32,293 nucleotides of DNA from NCBI GenBank assembly GCA_020630215.1, contig JAHDBT010000019.1, forward strand, positions 1-32,293, given 5' to 3'. Positions within the stretch are counted from its first letter, which is position 1. Every line of letters begins with the position of its first letter. Below the pieces are notes generated by a model that was not told the origin of the DNA, searched no databases, and was given only the letters and a program-made list of their open reading frames with translations. A program made the position numbers and the translations under genes. The DNA is from Bacteroidota bacterium (GTDB taxonomy: Bacteria > Bacteroidota > Bacteroidia > Chitinophagales > UBA2359). Below, one piece after another: positions 1 through 8,090 of the stretch.

Positions 1-11
1 GATTTACAATA

Positions 12-25
12 CTCTTCTAAAAGAG
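12..25. repeat. Short hairpin near left edge
   Basis: A perfect 5-bp stem (CTCTT/AAGAG) with loop CTAA lies at 12-25 and is followed on the + strand by GTTTT. It could be a weak terminator for a plus-strand gene left of the window, but the T-run is only four bases. No gene is visible in 1-107. Confidence 0.25.
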
Positions 26-90
26 GTTTTCTGATAACCTGACGGCTATGGCCTGTGGCTTGCAGCTAAAAGTGTCAACTATCTTTTGAG

Positions 91-125
91 GCTGCTGAAA
101 CATGCCCTTATTTCTTTTCAGCAGC
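91..125 (-). repeat. Inverted repeat spanning the stop codon of the first TMTC-like gene
   Basis: A perfect 10-bp inverted repeat (GCTGCTGAAA at 91-100, TTTCAGCAGC at 116-125) has a 15-nt loop holding the stop codon of the minus-strand gene ending at 108. In the transcript it would fold over the last codons and stop. No U-tract follows, so it is not a classical intrinsic terminator; it may stabilise the 3' end or slow ribosomes at termination. Confidence 0.45.
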
Positions 126-2132
126 TTTCGCTTTTGCCTTTTCTTCTTTCTCTTTTCCTTTAATAGACCAGTCTCGGTTAGCTTTAGCTTTTTTATGCTC
201 TGGTTTTATTTCCAATGCTTTTTCACAAGCGGCTTTACCTTTATCCCATTCTTTTTTCTTATTGTAAGCAATGCATAAAAGGTTGTAAGCCTTAGCCGTT
301 TCTTTCCTACTAATAGATTGTTGGGCTGCCTCCACACTCTTATCGTATTGTGCTGATTTGTAATACACGTTGGCCAATTTGTCGTATAACTTATTGGTGT
401 TGGAGGGTTCTTCAGCAATCATACTTAGTAACGAGTCAACCTCACTTTGAACTCCTTCTTCCATGTGGCCAAGTACTTTAGCCAAAAGCTTACGACATTT
501 TTCTTTTTCATTAATGTGCATATCGGTTTTTTCCTTAATGCGCTCGGCTTTTTCTAGCACTTTTTTAGCTTCTTTATAGCGTTTTTCTTGATACAAAAAC
601 TTGCCATATTTTCGATAAGAGGTGGGCGAAACGCCTCCCCTTTTATAAGCTGCTTTTAAATGTACTTCTATTTCGTCGGGATTAATATTGGGGTCTATTT
701 CCTTTTTAATATCTGCCATCGCAAGGTTTAAACCAGGGTTAATGGGCCAATAAATTAAAGCTTTATTATAGGTTTCTAGTGCTTCTTTTTTCTTTCCTCT
801 TTTTTTAAGCACATCGCCCCAAAATTTGAGTACTCTACCACTTTTACTTCCTTTTTCTACGGCATCATACCAAAGTACTTCGTCGTTTATCCATTTGGTA
901 TTACGCTGGTGTGTAGCAAAGGCATAACACATAATAATAAAGGTAGCTACGGCGGGTATACCATAGCGCAAGGCTTGGTTGTTTTTAATTTTTTCTTTGT
1001 TATTAATAGCAAAAATACCGAGCGTCCAACCTACGGCCAAAGCCCATCCTACGGTAGGGAAAAAGGAACGGTGAAAATTGGATACTTGGAAACGGGGTAC
1101 AATACTTGATGCTGGCACATACGCTAGGTAAAACCAAATAATACCAAAAGCAATTGGGTAGTATTTTTTCTCCCTCATGCCCCACAATCCCCATGCAATA
1201 ATAGCGAGGTTAACAATAGCCCCTAAAATTACTTTTGAGTCAAAAATAGACTTGGCTAGTTTTAGATCCATTTCTACTACTAACTTAGCAGGAATAATGG
1301 TGTTGCCTGTGTATACTGCAATAGCGTACCATTGCGAAATAAAGTAGAGCCATTTAGAGCGTCCTTTATTGTAGCCCGAAATGGGAGTCATTACCTTTTG
1401 ATTAAAGATAAACAGCCCTACCCCCACAATAAATGCAGGTGCTGCTTTAATCATGGTATTTAAAATGCGCTTACGGTTTTCGGGTCCCAGGAAATTTTCG
1501 AAGGTAAATTCTTCCTCAAAAAGCAGGATATACATAAACAAAATGGGCGGAAACATAATGGCCGACTGCTTGGTGAGCAGGGCAATTATCATGGGCAGGA
1601 GGTAGAGATGAAACTTTCGAGTAAATTTCATCTGGTAAAACCAGATGCCGGCGACCATAGCCATTGTGGAAAAGCCATCGGAACGGGAGATGACGTAATT
1701 GACGGTTTCGGCATTAATGGTAAGCACGCCAAAATAGGCTGCGGAAAACAGGGCAATGTATCTATTCCACTCGTCTTTATAGTATTTATCCATGATGTTT
1801 TTAAACACCAGAAACATCATCATTACCTGGACGACATACCAAAAAAAGATGTGCCGATGAAAATAGCTGGGGATATAATCGCCTGCCCGCCAATAATCGA
1901 AGGCATTCATAAGGGCTACCATAGGGCGGTAATTAATACCTCCTTTGGAAGTACCCGTAGTACCATCCGTAAAAAATTTACTTGGATTACTAAAATCACG
2001 AATATCCTTATTACTAGTAATGGTATGAAAATCATCGAAATGAAAACCATTGTCATAATGATTGGAGTAAGTCCAAATTAAAACCATAAGAAAGAAGGCC
2101 GCTAAAGCCCAAAATATGCGATCCGATTTCAT
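108..2132 (-). CDS. TMTC-like membrane glycosyltransferase (GT-C fold) with C-terminal TPRs
   Basis: 674 aa. The N-terminal hydrophobic segment (about residues 6-23) is followed by a first loop containing N-H-x-x-N-G-F-x-F-D-D (D33, D34), the acidic pair expected in the catalytic loop of GT-C enzymes. A later loop has N-A-E-T-V-N-Y and SRSDG, resembling the HTEAV...GRAD motif of eukaryotic TMTC O-mannosyltransferases. About ten membrane segments extend to about residue 410; residues 425-660 are TPR repeats ending in the C-x15-C repeat and AKANRDW, then a Lys/Glu/Ala-rich tail. I infer transfer of a sugar from a polyprenyl-phosphate donor to periplasmic protein or glycan; no activity is shown by sequence alone. 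It is the most diverged of four paralogues here. It is separated from the SDR gene by 242 bp with its own -7 element at 2178-2185, so it is probably a separate transcription unit. Confidence 0.8.
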   Translation of the reverse strand: MKSDRIFWALAAFFLMVLIWTYSNHYDNGFHFDDFHTITSNKDIRDFSNPSKFFTDGTTGTSKGGINYRPMVALMNAFDYWRAGDYIPSYFHRHIFFWYVVQVMMMFLVFKNIMDKYYKDEWNRYIALFSAAYFGVLTINAETVNYVISRSDGFSTMAMVAGIWFYQMKFTRKFHLYLLPMIIALLTKQSAIMFPPILFMYILLFEEEFTFENFLGPENRKRILNTMIKAAPAFIVGVGLFIFNQKVMTPISGYNKGRSKWLYFISQWYAIAVYTGNTIIPAKLVVEMDLKLAKSIFDSKVILGAIVNLAIIAWGLWGMREKKYYPIAFGIIWFYLAYVPASSIVPRFQVSNFHRSFFPTVGWALAVGWTLGIFAINNKEKIKNNQALRYGIPAVATFIIMCYAFATHQRNTKWINDEVLWYDAVEKGSKSGRVLKFWGDVLKKRGKKKEALETYNKALIYWPINPGLNLAMADIKKEIDPNINPDEIEVHLKAAYKRGGVSPTSYRKYGKFLYQEKRYKEAKKVLEKAERIKEKTDMHINEKEKCRKLLAKVLGHMEEGVQSEVDSLLSMIAEEPSNTNKLYDKLANVYYKSAQYDKSVEAAQQSISRKETAKAYNLLCIAYNKKKEWDKGKAACEKALEIKPEHKKAKANRDWSIKGKEKEEKAKAKAAEKK

Positions 2133-2177
2133 AATTGACTATTATTGAATCTTTGTTTGCTTTTTTGTTTGAAAGTG

Positions 2178-2185
2178 CAAATTTA
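2178..2185 (-). promoter_or_regulatory. Bacteroidota -7 promoter element
   Basis: On the minus strand the sequence reads TAAATTTGCAC, matching the Bacteroidota -7 consensus TAnnTTTG(C). It lies 46 bp upstream of the start codon at 2132, giving a short leader. No good -33 TTG box is visible at the expected spacing, so the call rests on the -7 box and position. Confidence 0.5.
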
Positions 2186-2374
2186 CGCAAAATAACACAA
2201 AGCTAATTTTTTGAAAAATGTAAATTAGTTTTGAACTGTTGTTTTTGTAGTATATAATAAATGAGGAGATTTGTTTTTAAAGCTAGTAACAGCAAAAAAC
2301 GTTGATACGAAGTAAGGAATAGTAAGCCATACCAATTACACTAGTACACTGTAACCTAAGTTTTGAGCCACTAG

Positions 2375-3094
2375 CTATGCAATGTTTTGTCCTGCATTAA
2401 TTACCATGTTAATACCATTAATATGGTTAGTAGCATTAGAAAGGTCAGCTACACATTTAGCTACTTCTGTAACCGTCAGTAATTCTTTTCTTGGATGTGC
2501 AGCAATAATACCACCTAATATTCTTTCATCTACATCTGCGGTTAACGGAGTACGCATCATGGATGGCGAAATACAATTGGAGGATATATTAAATTTTGCG
2601 TACTCGGTTGCCCAGGCTTTACTAAGCCCTAAAACGTAATTTTTTTCTGCTACATAAGTAGACCATCCTACAGGAGGTGTATTAATAATTGCAGAAGAAA
2701 GAATGTTAATAATTTTACCACTTTTTTTCTTTTTAAAAGTAAGTACAGCAGCCTGTGTAATTGCAATAAGCGGTAAAATATTAGTTTGAAATGAGGATGC
2801 AAATTCCTCCATCCTTTTTTTATGGAAGTGCGTTTTATTGATGCGCCCATAAGCATTGTTAATGAGCACATCCAAATCCCACGTTTTTAATTGTTCAATG
2901 AGCGCATCAATATCTGATTGCTCGTTAAAATCGCATTTAATGGCTTGGCAATTAGGATTTCCTGCAACCATTTCCTCGGCTTGTTGTTTCGAGTTTCTGT
3001 AGGTAAAGTATAACTGATGATTTCCTTGTTCCAGAAATGTTTTTACCATCGCATTTCCTAATCCAGAGGAGCCTCCTGTAATTAATATGTTCAT
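2375..3094 (-). CDS. SDR-family oxidoreductase (FabG-like ketoacyl reductase)
   Basis: 239 aa, normal length for a classical short-chain dehydrogenase. It has the nucleotide-binding TGGSSGLG (residues 6-13), NNAYG (79-83), the structural N105, Ser133/134, and the catalytic Y147-x3-K151. Residues after the Rossmann beta-2 strand (T-Y-R-N) suggest NADPH. Last gene of the five-gene cassette; its ATG overlaps the TGA of the MaoC gene by 4 bases, indicating translational coupling. Next to an ACP and a hotdog dehydratase it most likely reduces a keto group on an ACP-bound acyl chain. A sugar-modifying SDR remains possible. Confidence 0.85.
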   Translation of the reverse strand: MNILITGGSSGLGNAMVKTFLEQGNHQLYFTYRNSKQQAEEMVAGNPNCQAIKCDFNEQSDIDALIEQLKTWDLDVLINNAYGRINKTHFHKKRMEEFASSFQTNILPLIAITQAAVLTFKKKKSGKIINILSSAIINTPPVGWSTYVAEKNYVLGLSKAWATEYAKFNISSNCISPSMMRTPLTADVDERILGGIIAAHPRKELLTVTEVAKCVADLSNATNHINGINMVINAGQNIA

Positions 3095-3483
3095 GCAAGC
3101 AACTTTATTTGAATAGTACCTTTAGCTATTAGCTTATTGGCTTCGTTGGTAAATCTATATTTAAAATTATACACACCAACAGATGCTGTTACGTCCTTAA
3201 TTTTAGCGGTAAACGCAATTTTATCGTTTAAATAAAAAGGATTGTGAAAACTAATTGCTTGCGATATGATCATCACATCTTTAGTTGGCAAACCCTCACC
3301 AATAAAGTAAGATAGAAATCCATTAAGGATATTTCCATGCATTACTACGTGAGGGAATCCTTTTTTCTCTGCAAAATCAGGGTTAGTATGTAATGGATTA
3401 TGGTCGTTAAAGGTATTAAGAAAGCCTTGATAAACGGCTTCATTTACCTCAAACGAATCCTGAAATACATCATCTTTTTTCAC
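3091..3483 (-). CDS. MaoC-like hotdog-fold dehydratase/hydratase
   Basis: 130 aa, the usual size for a single-hotdog (R)-specific enoyl hydratase. The MaoC signature is present: D27-H-N-P-L-H32 followed by F-A-E-K-K-G-F and V-x-M-H49-G-N, which supply the catalytic Asp and His. It begins with GTG at 3483, directly abutting the TAA of the ACP gene (TAAGTG); no ATG fits the domain start better. It overlaps the SDR start by 4 bases. I infer dehydration or hydration of an acyl group bound to the neighbouring ACP. Confidence 0.85.
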   Translation of the reverse strand: MKKDDVFQDSFEVNEAVYQGFLNTFNDHNPLHTNPDFAEKKGFPHVVMHGNILNGFLSYFIGEGLPTKDVMIISQAISFHNPFYLNDKIAFTAKIKDVTASVGVYNFKYRFTNEANKLIAKGTIQIKLLA

Positions 3484-3729
3484 TTAGCTTAGTTTATCAA
3501 TTACACCTTGACACATCGCACCTACATCTTTGTACGATTCGATTTCTGTTGCAGTAAATTGTATTTTAAAATGCTTTTCAATAGCTACAACCAATTGGAT
3601 ATGCGTTAGCGAATCCCAATCGTCAATATCTTCGGCTGTTGTTTCGGTGGTTAAAACGATGTCTTCATCGTCTAAAATATCAATAAAGATGGTATTAAAG
3701 TCGCTTAATACCGCATTAAAATCTTTCAT
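3484..3729 (-). CDS. Acyl carrier protein
   Basis: 81 aa, acidic, with the phosphopantetheine attachment motif D39-S40-L41 in the context D-D-W-D-S-L-T-H-I-Q-L; Ser40 is the predicted attachment site. The tryptophan before DSL is typical of dedicated ACPs in FkbH and secondary-metabolite clusters rather than of the housekeeping fatty-acid AcpP. It lies between the methyltransferase (5-bp gap) and the MaoC protein (0-bp gap). It is expected to carry the acyl unit built by the surrounding enzymes. It needs a phosphopantetheinyl transferase that is not in this window. Confidence 0.92.
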   Translation of the reverse strand: MKDFNAVLSDFNTIFIDILDDEDIVLTTETTAEDIDDWDSLTHIQLVVAIEKHFKIQFTATEIESYKDVGAMCQGVIDKLS

Positions 3730-3734
3730 TTTTG

Positions 3735-4637
3735 TTATTTATTTTTACTAATGAACGCACCATATAACAGTGCAATATTTCTTCTTTCGCCTTCTTCTTT
3801 GGAAACATCCTCTGAATAAACGCTTAATTTTTCTTTTATATAAAATCCGCTATCCATAATTACGTCTTCAATTTCCTTTTCATTTCTAAAAAGATAAATA
3901 TGATCAATAGCGGGTGCATTTGTTGGGGTGGTAATAAAGGCGGTTCCATCCTCGGTAAGTAAATTACCTAGTGCCTTTAATATACTTACGGGGTCTTCTA
4001 CATGCTCGATAACCTCGCCCATTGTAATAAAATCAAATTGCTTTTCTAACTCATAATTGTAAATATTTTGCAATTTATAAGTTACCTTTTTCTCTGCATT
4101 AAAAGATTTGGCCATCTCTAGCGAGCTTTTTGAAATGTCAACCATTTCGTAGTAAGCATCTGGACCAAAAATCTCCATAGCTTTAGCGAGGTATAGTCCA
4201 TGGCCGCCGCCTATTTCTAAATACCTGTTGGTGGCATATTTCCCAATGGAAGCTTCAAAAAACAAGGAAATTTCGTGGTGATGTTTCCATAAGTATTGCG
4301 ACATTAAAAGCCCGTGCATATAGTACTCCATAATGTTGGGGTTATTATATACTTTCTTATAGGCATCATCAAAAGATTTACATGAATACTCTCCTGTTCT
4401 AGCAAAGATGAGGTATTCATTAAACATGTCTGTAAGCATTTTCAAATAAGAATCAATACCATAATCTAGGTTTTTACCTTCTTTAAGGCTAAACCGTTCG
4501 TAATTATCAAAAAATGCTTCTGCGCTTGCATAATATTCTTCCGAAAGGTTTCCTAATTGCTTTCTTAGTTTTTTCCCATGCCTAGGATTTTTTTCGCTAA
4601 TATATTCTACAATATAGCCTAATTTATTCTGTATCAT
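3735..4637 (-). CDS. SAM-dependent class I methyltransferase
   Basis: 300 aa. An N-terminal helical region (1-130) without a recognised motif precedes a class I methyltransferase core: motif I L-E-I-G-G-G-H-G-L (140-148), acidic residue in V-D167-I-S, and post-motif M-G-E-V-I-E-H-V-E-D-P (206-216) as in the Methyltransf_11/UbiE-like group. It overlaps the end of the FkbH gene by 14 bp. In FK520-type pathways an O-methyltransferase (FkbG) acts on the hydroxyl introduced as glyceryl-ACP; the position here suggests an analogous role, although similarity to FkbG itself cannot be judged by eye. It could instead methylate a sugar. Confidence 0.85.
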   Translation of the reverse strand: MIQNKLGYIVEYISEKNPRHGKKLRKQLGNLSEEYYASAEAFFDNYERFSLKEGKNLDYGIDSYLKMLTDMFNEYLIFARTGEYSCKSFDDAYKKVYNNPNIMEYYMHGLLMSQYLWKHHHEISLFFEASIGKYATNRYLEIGGGHGLYLAKAMEIFGPDAYYEMVDISKSSLEMAKSFNAEKKVTYKLQNIYNYELEKQFDFITMGEVIEHVEDPVSILKALGNLLTEDGTAFITTPTNAPAIDHIYLFRNEKEIEDVIMDSGFYIKEKLSVYSEDVSKEEGERRNIALLYGAFISKNK

Positions 4638-6357
4638 GTTGTATATATGTTTTAAGAGGCTTATAAGACGCTACATCTAAATACCACCGTTCCTCTTGTT
4701 CTACAAATCCTAAATTTTTATAGTGGTCTTTTACAATAATATTTTTTTTCGTTTCAATCCATTCGCCTACTATTTGCGAAACTCCTTGAGCTTTACAAAT
4801 GGCAACCAATTCGTTTAAAACAAATTTTTCTACATCTCTTTTTAATACTCTACAACTCATTATCCAAGTATCGAGAAATAGTTTTTCGCCTTGTTTTTCG
4901 CCTATTACTAAGCTAATTAAACCATAGGCACCGTATTTATCATTTAATAAGACTTGATTAGTAACAAAAGCGTCACTATCTTTTATTTTTTTAATATCGG
5001 CTTCGCTGTATCTAATAGTACGAAGATTAAATTGATTAGACCTTTGCGTTAGTTGCGCTACTCTTGGAACGGAAAAGTCGTTGAAGGCACTAGAGGCGGC
5101 TTTCATTTCTAGGCTTTCTAAATAACCGCCAATAGATTTGAATGTTTTTTTATTAGAAAGTCGTTTAGCTTCTTCTTGGTATCGTTGTGTTCTGCTATTA
5201 TCTTCTTCCGAATAAGAGGCGGTTTCAAAAAGGTTGAGGGTTCTGATGTAGGTCATATATTCGGTAGGGTCTTTGGGTAATTCGGGTACGGTTACTTCTG
5301 GTAGTTCGGTTCTTACTAGGTTTCTTTCAAAGGGGTTATCATCTAAAAAAACCATCGAGTCGTAACCAATATTTAGCACTTGTTTTATGTGTCTAATATT
5401 ATCGGCTTTATTTTCCCAGTTGGCTACAAACACCGAAATATCGCTTAATCTCAAAACCATATCGGGATGTTTTTCGAATGGTTCTTTGGCAATATGGTCG
5501 GTATTTTTACTACAAATACAAAGTATAATACCTCGTTTTTTTAGGGCTAAGGCCCATTGTTGTAATTCGGTAAACGCCTTTCCTAAACCTAGGCCCCCTA
5601 CTTGTATTCCTTCTATTCCATCATCGCCAATTATGCCTCCCCAGGTTGTATTATCAAGGTCGAGGATTAAGCATTTATGCAGTTTGCTTCCTTTAATTGC
5701 CAGCATAATATCTGCTAGTTCTTTAGCAATTCTTGGCAGCACTTCTATCGACATCACCATTTGTGCGCTGTAGTAAAACTTGGGGGTAAGTCTTGTGTTA
5801 TATCCTATTTGGCTTTGCAAGGCATCAAAGTCGAATATAAATAAATTACCCAACTGAAAGCTTTGCTCCATTAATGCTAAGTTGAGTTTTTTTAGTTGGT
5901 AAGAAAACGAAGCTTCTACTTTATTGGCATAGTTTCCAAAAACATTGTCGTTAATAAAAGGAAAGTTAAAAAGGATAACTTTGGTAGTTATTTGACTGTT
6001 GATGGTTTGGTAAATATCGACCCATTTTTCGTTTTGCGTTTTTGCAAACTCATATTGTTGGGCAAGGCTCGCTTTATGAAAAGCATGTAATAATTTTTCG
6101 GAGGAAGGGCAAATAATTACAAATTCGGGAGCTTTATCATAAAGTTCCGACCCTTGATTGTACACCTCTTGTTCTATTTGGTCATAGTCGGCTTCGTACA
6201 CCTCAAAGTTAATCGCCTCCTCGTAGCCATACCCTTTAATGGCCGTTTTAAGTAATTGCGTAGCACTGTCGCCTAAAAGAGCCACTTTAATGGCTTTTTC
6301 GGGAAGGGCTTCTCTTTTAAGATTTTTTTTGAGTGCATTAAAACTTTTAAGCTGCAT
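4624..6357 (-). CDS. FkbH-like HAD-IIIC phosphatase/acyl (glyceryl) transferase
   Basis: 577 aa. The N-terminal domain (to about 220) starts with A-L-L-G-D-S-A-T-Q, the SGNH-like region seen in FkbH proteins. The HAD core has motif I D233-L-D-N-T-T-W-G-G-I-I-G-D-D-G, motif II S283 in I-C-S-K-N, and motif IV V-F-L-D339-D340-N-P. The C-terminal part (about 420-577) is GNAT-like, including the N-Q-F-N-L-R-T-I-R segment typical of the family. Known FkbH enzymes dephosphorylate a 1,3-bisphosphoglycerate-derived unit and load glyceryl on an ACP thiol. First gene of the cassette, with a 150-nt leader holding a hairpin (6388-6424) and a -7 element (6514-6521). Family assignment is secure; the exact acyl unit is inference. 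Confidence 0.92.
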   Translation of the reverse strand: MQLKSFNALKKNLKREALPEKAIKVALLGDSATQLLKTAIKGYGYEEAINFEVYEADYDQIEQEVYNQGSELYDKAPEFVIICPSSEKLLHAFHKASLAQQYEFAKTQNEKWVDIYQTINSQITTKVILFNFPFINDNVFGNYANKVEASFSYQLKKLNLALMEQSFQLGNLFIFDFDALQSQIGYNTRLTPKFYYSAQMVMSIEVLPRIAKELADIMLAIKGSKLHKCLILDLDNTTWGGIIGDDGIEGIQVGGLGLGKAFTELQQWALALKKRGIILCICSKNTDHIAKEPFEKHPDMVLRLSDISVFVANWENKADNIRHIKQVLNIGYDSMVFLDDNPFERNLVRTELPEVTVPELPKDPTEYMTYIRTLNLFETASYSEEDNSRTQRYQEEAKRLSNKKTFKSIGGYLESLEMKAASSAFNDFSVPRVAQLTQRSNQFNLRTIRYSEADIKKIKDSDAFVTNQVLLNDKYGAYGLISLVIGEKQGEKLFLDTWIMSCRVLKRDVEKFVLNELVAICKAQGVSQIVGEWIETKKNIIVKDHYKNLGFVEQEERWYLDVASYKPLKTYIQHDTE

Positions 6358-6387
6358 AGGTTAAATTCTTTGCTTGTAGATATATTA

Positions 6388-6424
6388 AGTGACAGAAACA
6401 AAATAAAATGTATCGTCTGTCACT
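6388..6424 (-). promoter_or_regulatory. Leader hairpin upstream of the FkbH-like gene
   Basis: A perfect 9-bp inverted repeat (AGTGACAGA at 6388-6396, TCTGTCACT at 6416-6424) with a 19-nt loop lies between the predicted promoter and the start codon at 6357. It could be a protein-binding operator or an RNA hairpin in the leader. There is no T-run directly after it, so it is not a clear attenuator. Confidence 0.4.
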
Positions 6425-6513
6425 AATTGTTGTTTATAGAGTTGTGATGAGTAATGCAGTAATAGTGTAGCTCTAGGGTTGATAACTAATAGTAGGTGAG
6501 TTTAAAATCACCG

Positions 6514-6521
6514 CAAAAGTA
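6514..6521 (-). promoter_or_regulatory. Bacteroidota -7 promoter element for the acyl cassette
   Basis: The minus strand reads TACTTTTGCGG, matching TAnnTTTG(C). It lies in the 232-bp gap between the MBOAT stop and the FkbH start, about 157 bp upstream of that start. No convincing -33 box. It would give the five-gene cassette its own transcription start even if readthrough from the MBOAT operon also occurs. Confidence 0.45.
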
Positions 6522-6589
6522 ATTATTTTTTCTAAGCTTTTATAATACGTTTTTTTATCATGCTGCAAGTACCCTGTACTAGTACTATT

Positions 6590-8038
6590 TTAAAACTGGA
6601 AGTATATAAATGCGGTTGTTCCATTTAAAAACTGCAATACTGCTAGACTTAAAAAAACGTACAATGCATATCTAAGCGGTTTTATTTTAGGCAAATTAGC
6701 TAAAGAATGGGTCTTGTCTTTATTAAACCATTCGAAGCAAAACATAATAGCTGTAAAAAAGAAAATAACTCCTAAAATTTCGACGCTTAGATTATACTTA
6801 GTAAACAGTATAGAAATGTCGTGGTTATTTTTAAACATATTTTGGTAGTACTCAAAGCACGATGTAATATTTTTAGATCTAAAAATAATACACACAAAAA
6901 ACCAAAATAGCATGGTAAATAGCCAGCTAAAAAAGTAGTAGGTTTTTAAAAATCGTTTTTTCTTTCTAAACTTTTTTCTACGTTTACTTGTCGCAATTTC
7001 TAAACTTAATGCAATAGCTTGAAGAAAGCCAAAAACAATAAAAGTCCAATTGCCGCCATGCCACAAGCCAATTAAAACAAAAGTAAGAAACGTGGCTAGG
7101 TAAAGTGCCTTTGCTCCTAGCCTTCGGTAGCGTAAAGCAATAGGATTAAAAATATAATCTCTAAACCAAGTAGACATAGATATGTGCCAACGTCGCCAGA
7201 GGTCGGTTGTATTAAGGGCAAAATAAGGGGTACTAAAGTTTTGCATGAGGTTAATTCCGAGTATCCTCGAAGTACCTATGGCAACATCAGAGTAGCCCGA
7301 AAAGTCGCAATAAACTTGTATTACAAACAACAAGCCTCCTAACCAAAGTATTGCTCCCGATAATTCTGCTTGATTAGAAAAAATGCTATCAACATAAATG
7401 GCGCAATTATCGGCAATAGCTACTTTTTTAAACATGCCCCAAAGTATTTGCCTCATTCCATCTTTTGCCTTATCGTAGTCAAAAGACCTAGCTTTTTCAA
7501 TTTGCGGCAGTAAGTTGGCTGCCCGTTCAATTGGTCCAGCTACTAGTTGTGGGAAATAGGCAACAAAGGTAAAAAAGTTAAGGGCGCTTTTAGTTGGTTT
7601 AAGTTGTCCTTTGTAAATATCAATGGTGTAACTTAATGTTTGAAAAGTATAAAAACTAATACCAACGGGTAGTATAATATTTAAGGTAGCTACATTTAAA
7701 CTTACACCAAATAGCTGAAATAAATCGACAAAGCTCCCTATAAAAAAGTTATAGTATTTAAATACAATGAGCAGCCCTATGTTAACACAAATACTGGTTG
7801 CGAGTAATGCTTTTCTTATTTTATCTGATTTTTGCTGGTGAATATTTAATCCGATGAAATAATCAACTACAGAACTAAATATAATTAAGGACAAAAACCG
7901 ATAATCCCACAAACCATAAAAGAAATAACTTGCCGCTAACACAAAAAGATTTTGACTCTTTAAGTGCCCCTTTAGACTCCAGTAGATGATGAATACTAGT
8001 GGAAGGAAAAATAGATATTCTATAGAATTAAAAAGCAT
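6590..8038 (-). CDS. MBOAT-family O-acyltransferase (AlgI/DltB/PatA-like)
   Basis: 482 aa, typical for bacterial MBOATs, with about ten or more hydrophobic segments. Family landmarks: N-terminal M-L-F-N-S-I-E-Y-L-F-F-L-P, I-L-P-V-G-I-S-F-Y-T-F-Q (122-133), F-P-Q-L-V-A-G-P-I-E-R (162-172), C-D-F-S-G-Y-S-D (244-251), W281-R-R-W-H-I-S-M-S-T-W and the catalytic His327 in G-L-W-H-G. AlgI, DltB and PatA move acyl groups across the membrane for transfer to extracellular polymers, usually with an SGNH partner; here that partner is the next gene upstream (52-bp gap). Last gene of the 13396-6590 operon and adjacent to the ACP cassette, so the cassette's acyl-ACP may be its donor, as D-alanyl-DltC is for DltB (inference). 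Confidence 0.92.
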   Translation of the reverse strand: MLFNSIEYLFFLPLVFIIYWSLKGHLKSQNLFVLAASYFFYGLWDYRFLSLIIFSSVVDYFIGLNIHQQKSDKIRKALLATSICVNIGLLIVFKYYNFFIGSFVDLFQLFGVSLNVATLNIILPVGISFYTFQTLSYTIDIYKGQLKPTKSALNFFTFVAYFPQLVAGPIERAANLLPQIEKARSFDYDKAKDGMRQILWGMFKKVAIADNCAIYVDSIFSNQAELSGAILWLGGLLFVIQVYCDFSGYSDVAIGTSRILGINLMQNFSTPYFALNTTDLWRRWHISMSTWFRDYIFNPIALRYRRLGAKALYLATFLTFVLIGLWHGGNWTFIVFGFLQAIALSLEIATSKRRKKFRKKKRFLKTYYFFSWLFTMLFWFFVCIIFRSKNITSCFEYYQNMFKNNHDISILFTKYNLSVEILGVIFFFTAIMFCFEWFNKDKTHSLANLPKIKPLRYALYVFLSLAVLQFLNGTTAFIYFQF

Positions 8039-8090
8039 TTGTATTTTTTACATCATTAAATTAACGGCTGAACCAAAATGAAAAAACAAG

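Noticed and set aside
1608-2081. Open frame of 157 codons on the + strand
   Set aside because: It lies wholly opposite the conserved membrane part of the TMTC-like gene, has no recognisable motif and no promoter; the minus-strand frame clearly codes.
5387-5773. Open frame of 128 codons on the + strand
   Set aside because: Antisense to the catalytic HAD core of the FkbH-like gene; composition looks like a reverse-strand shadow.
2375-6357. A full polyketide synthase cluster
   Set aside because: No ketosynthase, acyltransferase or thioesterase is present in the window; only single-unit acyl-ACP enzymes are seen.
6568-6586. Intrinsic terminator after the MBOAT gene (AGTAC/GTACT repeats)
   Set aside because: Short overlapping palindromes with no T-run on the minus strand; not enough to call a terminator.
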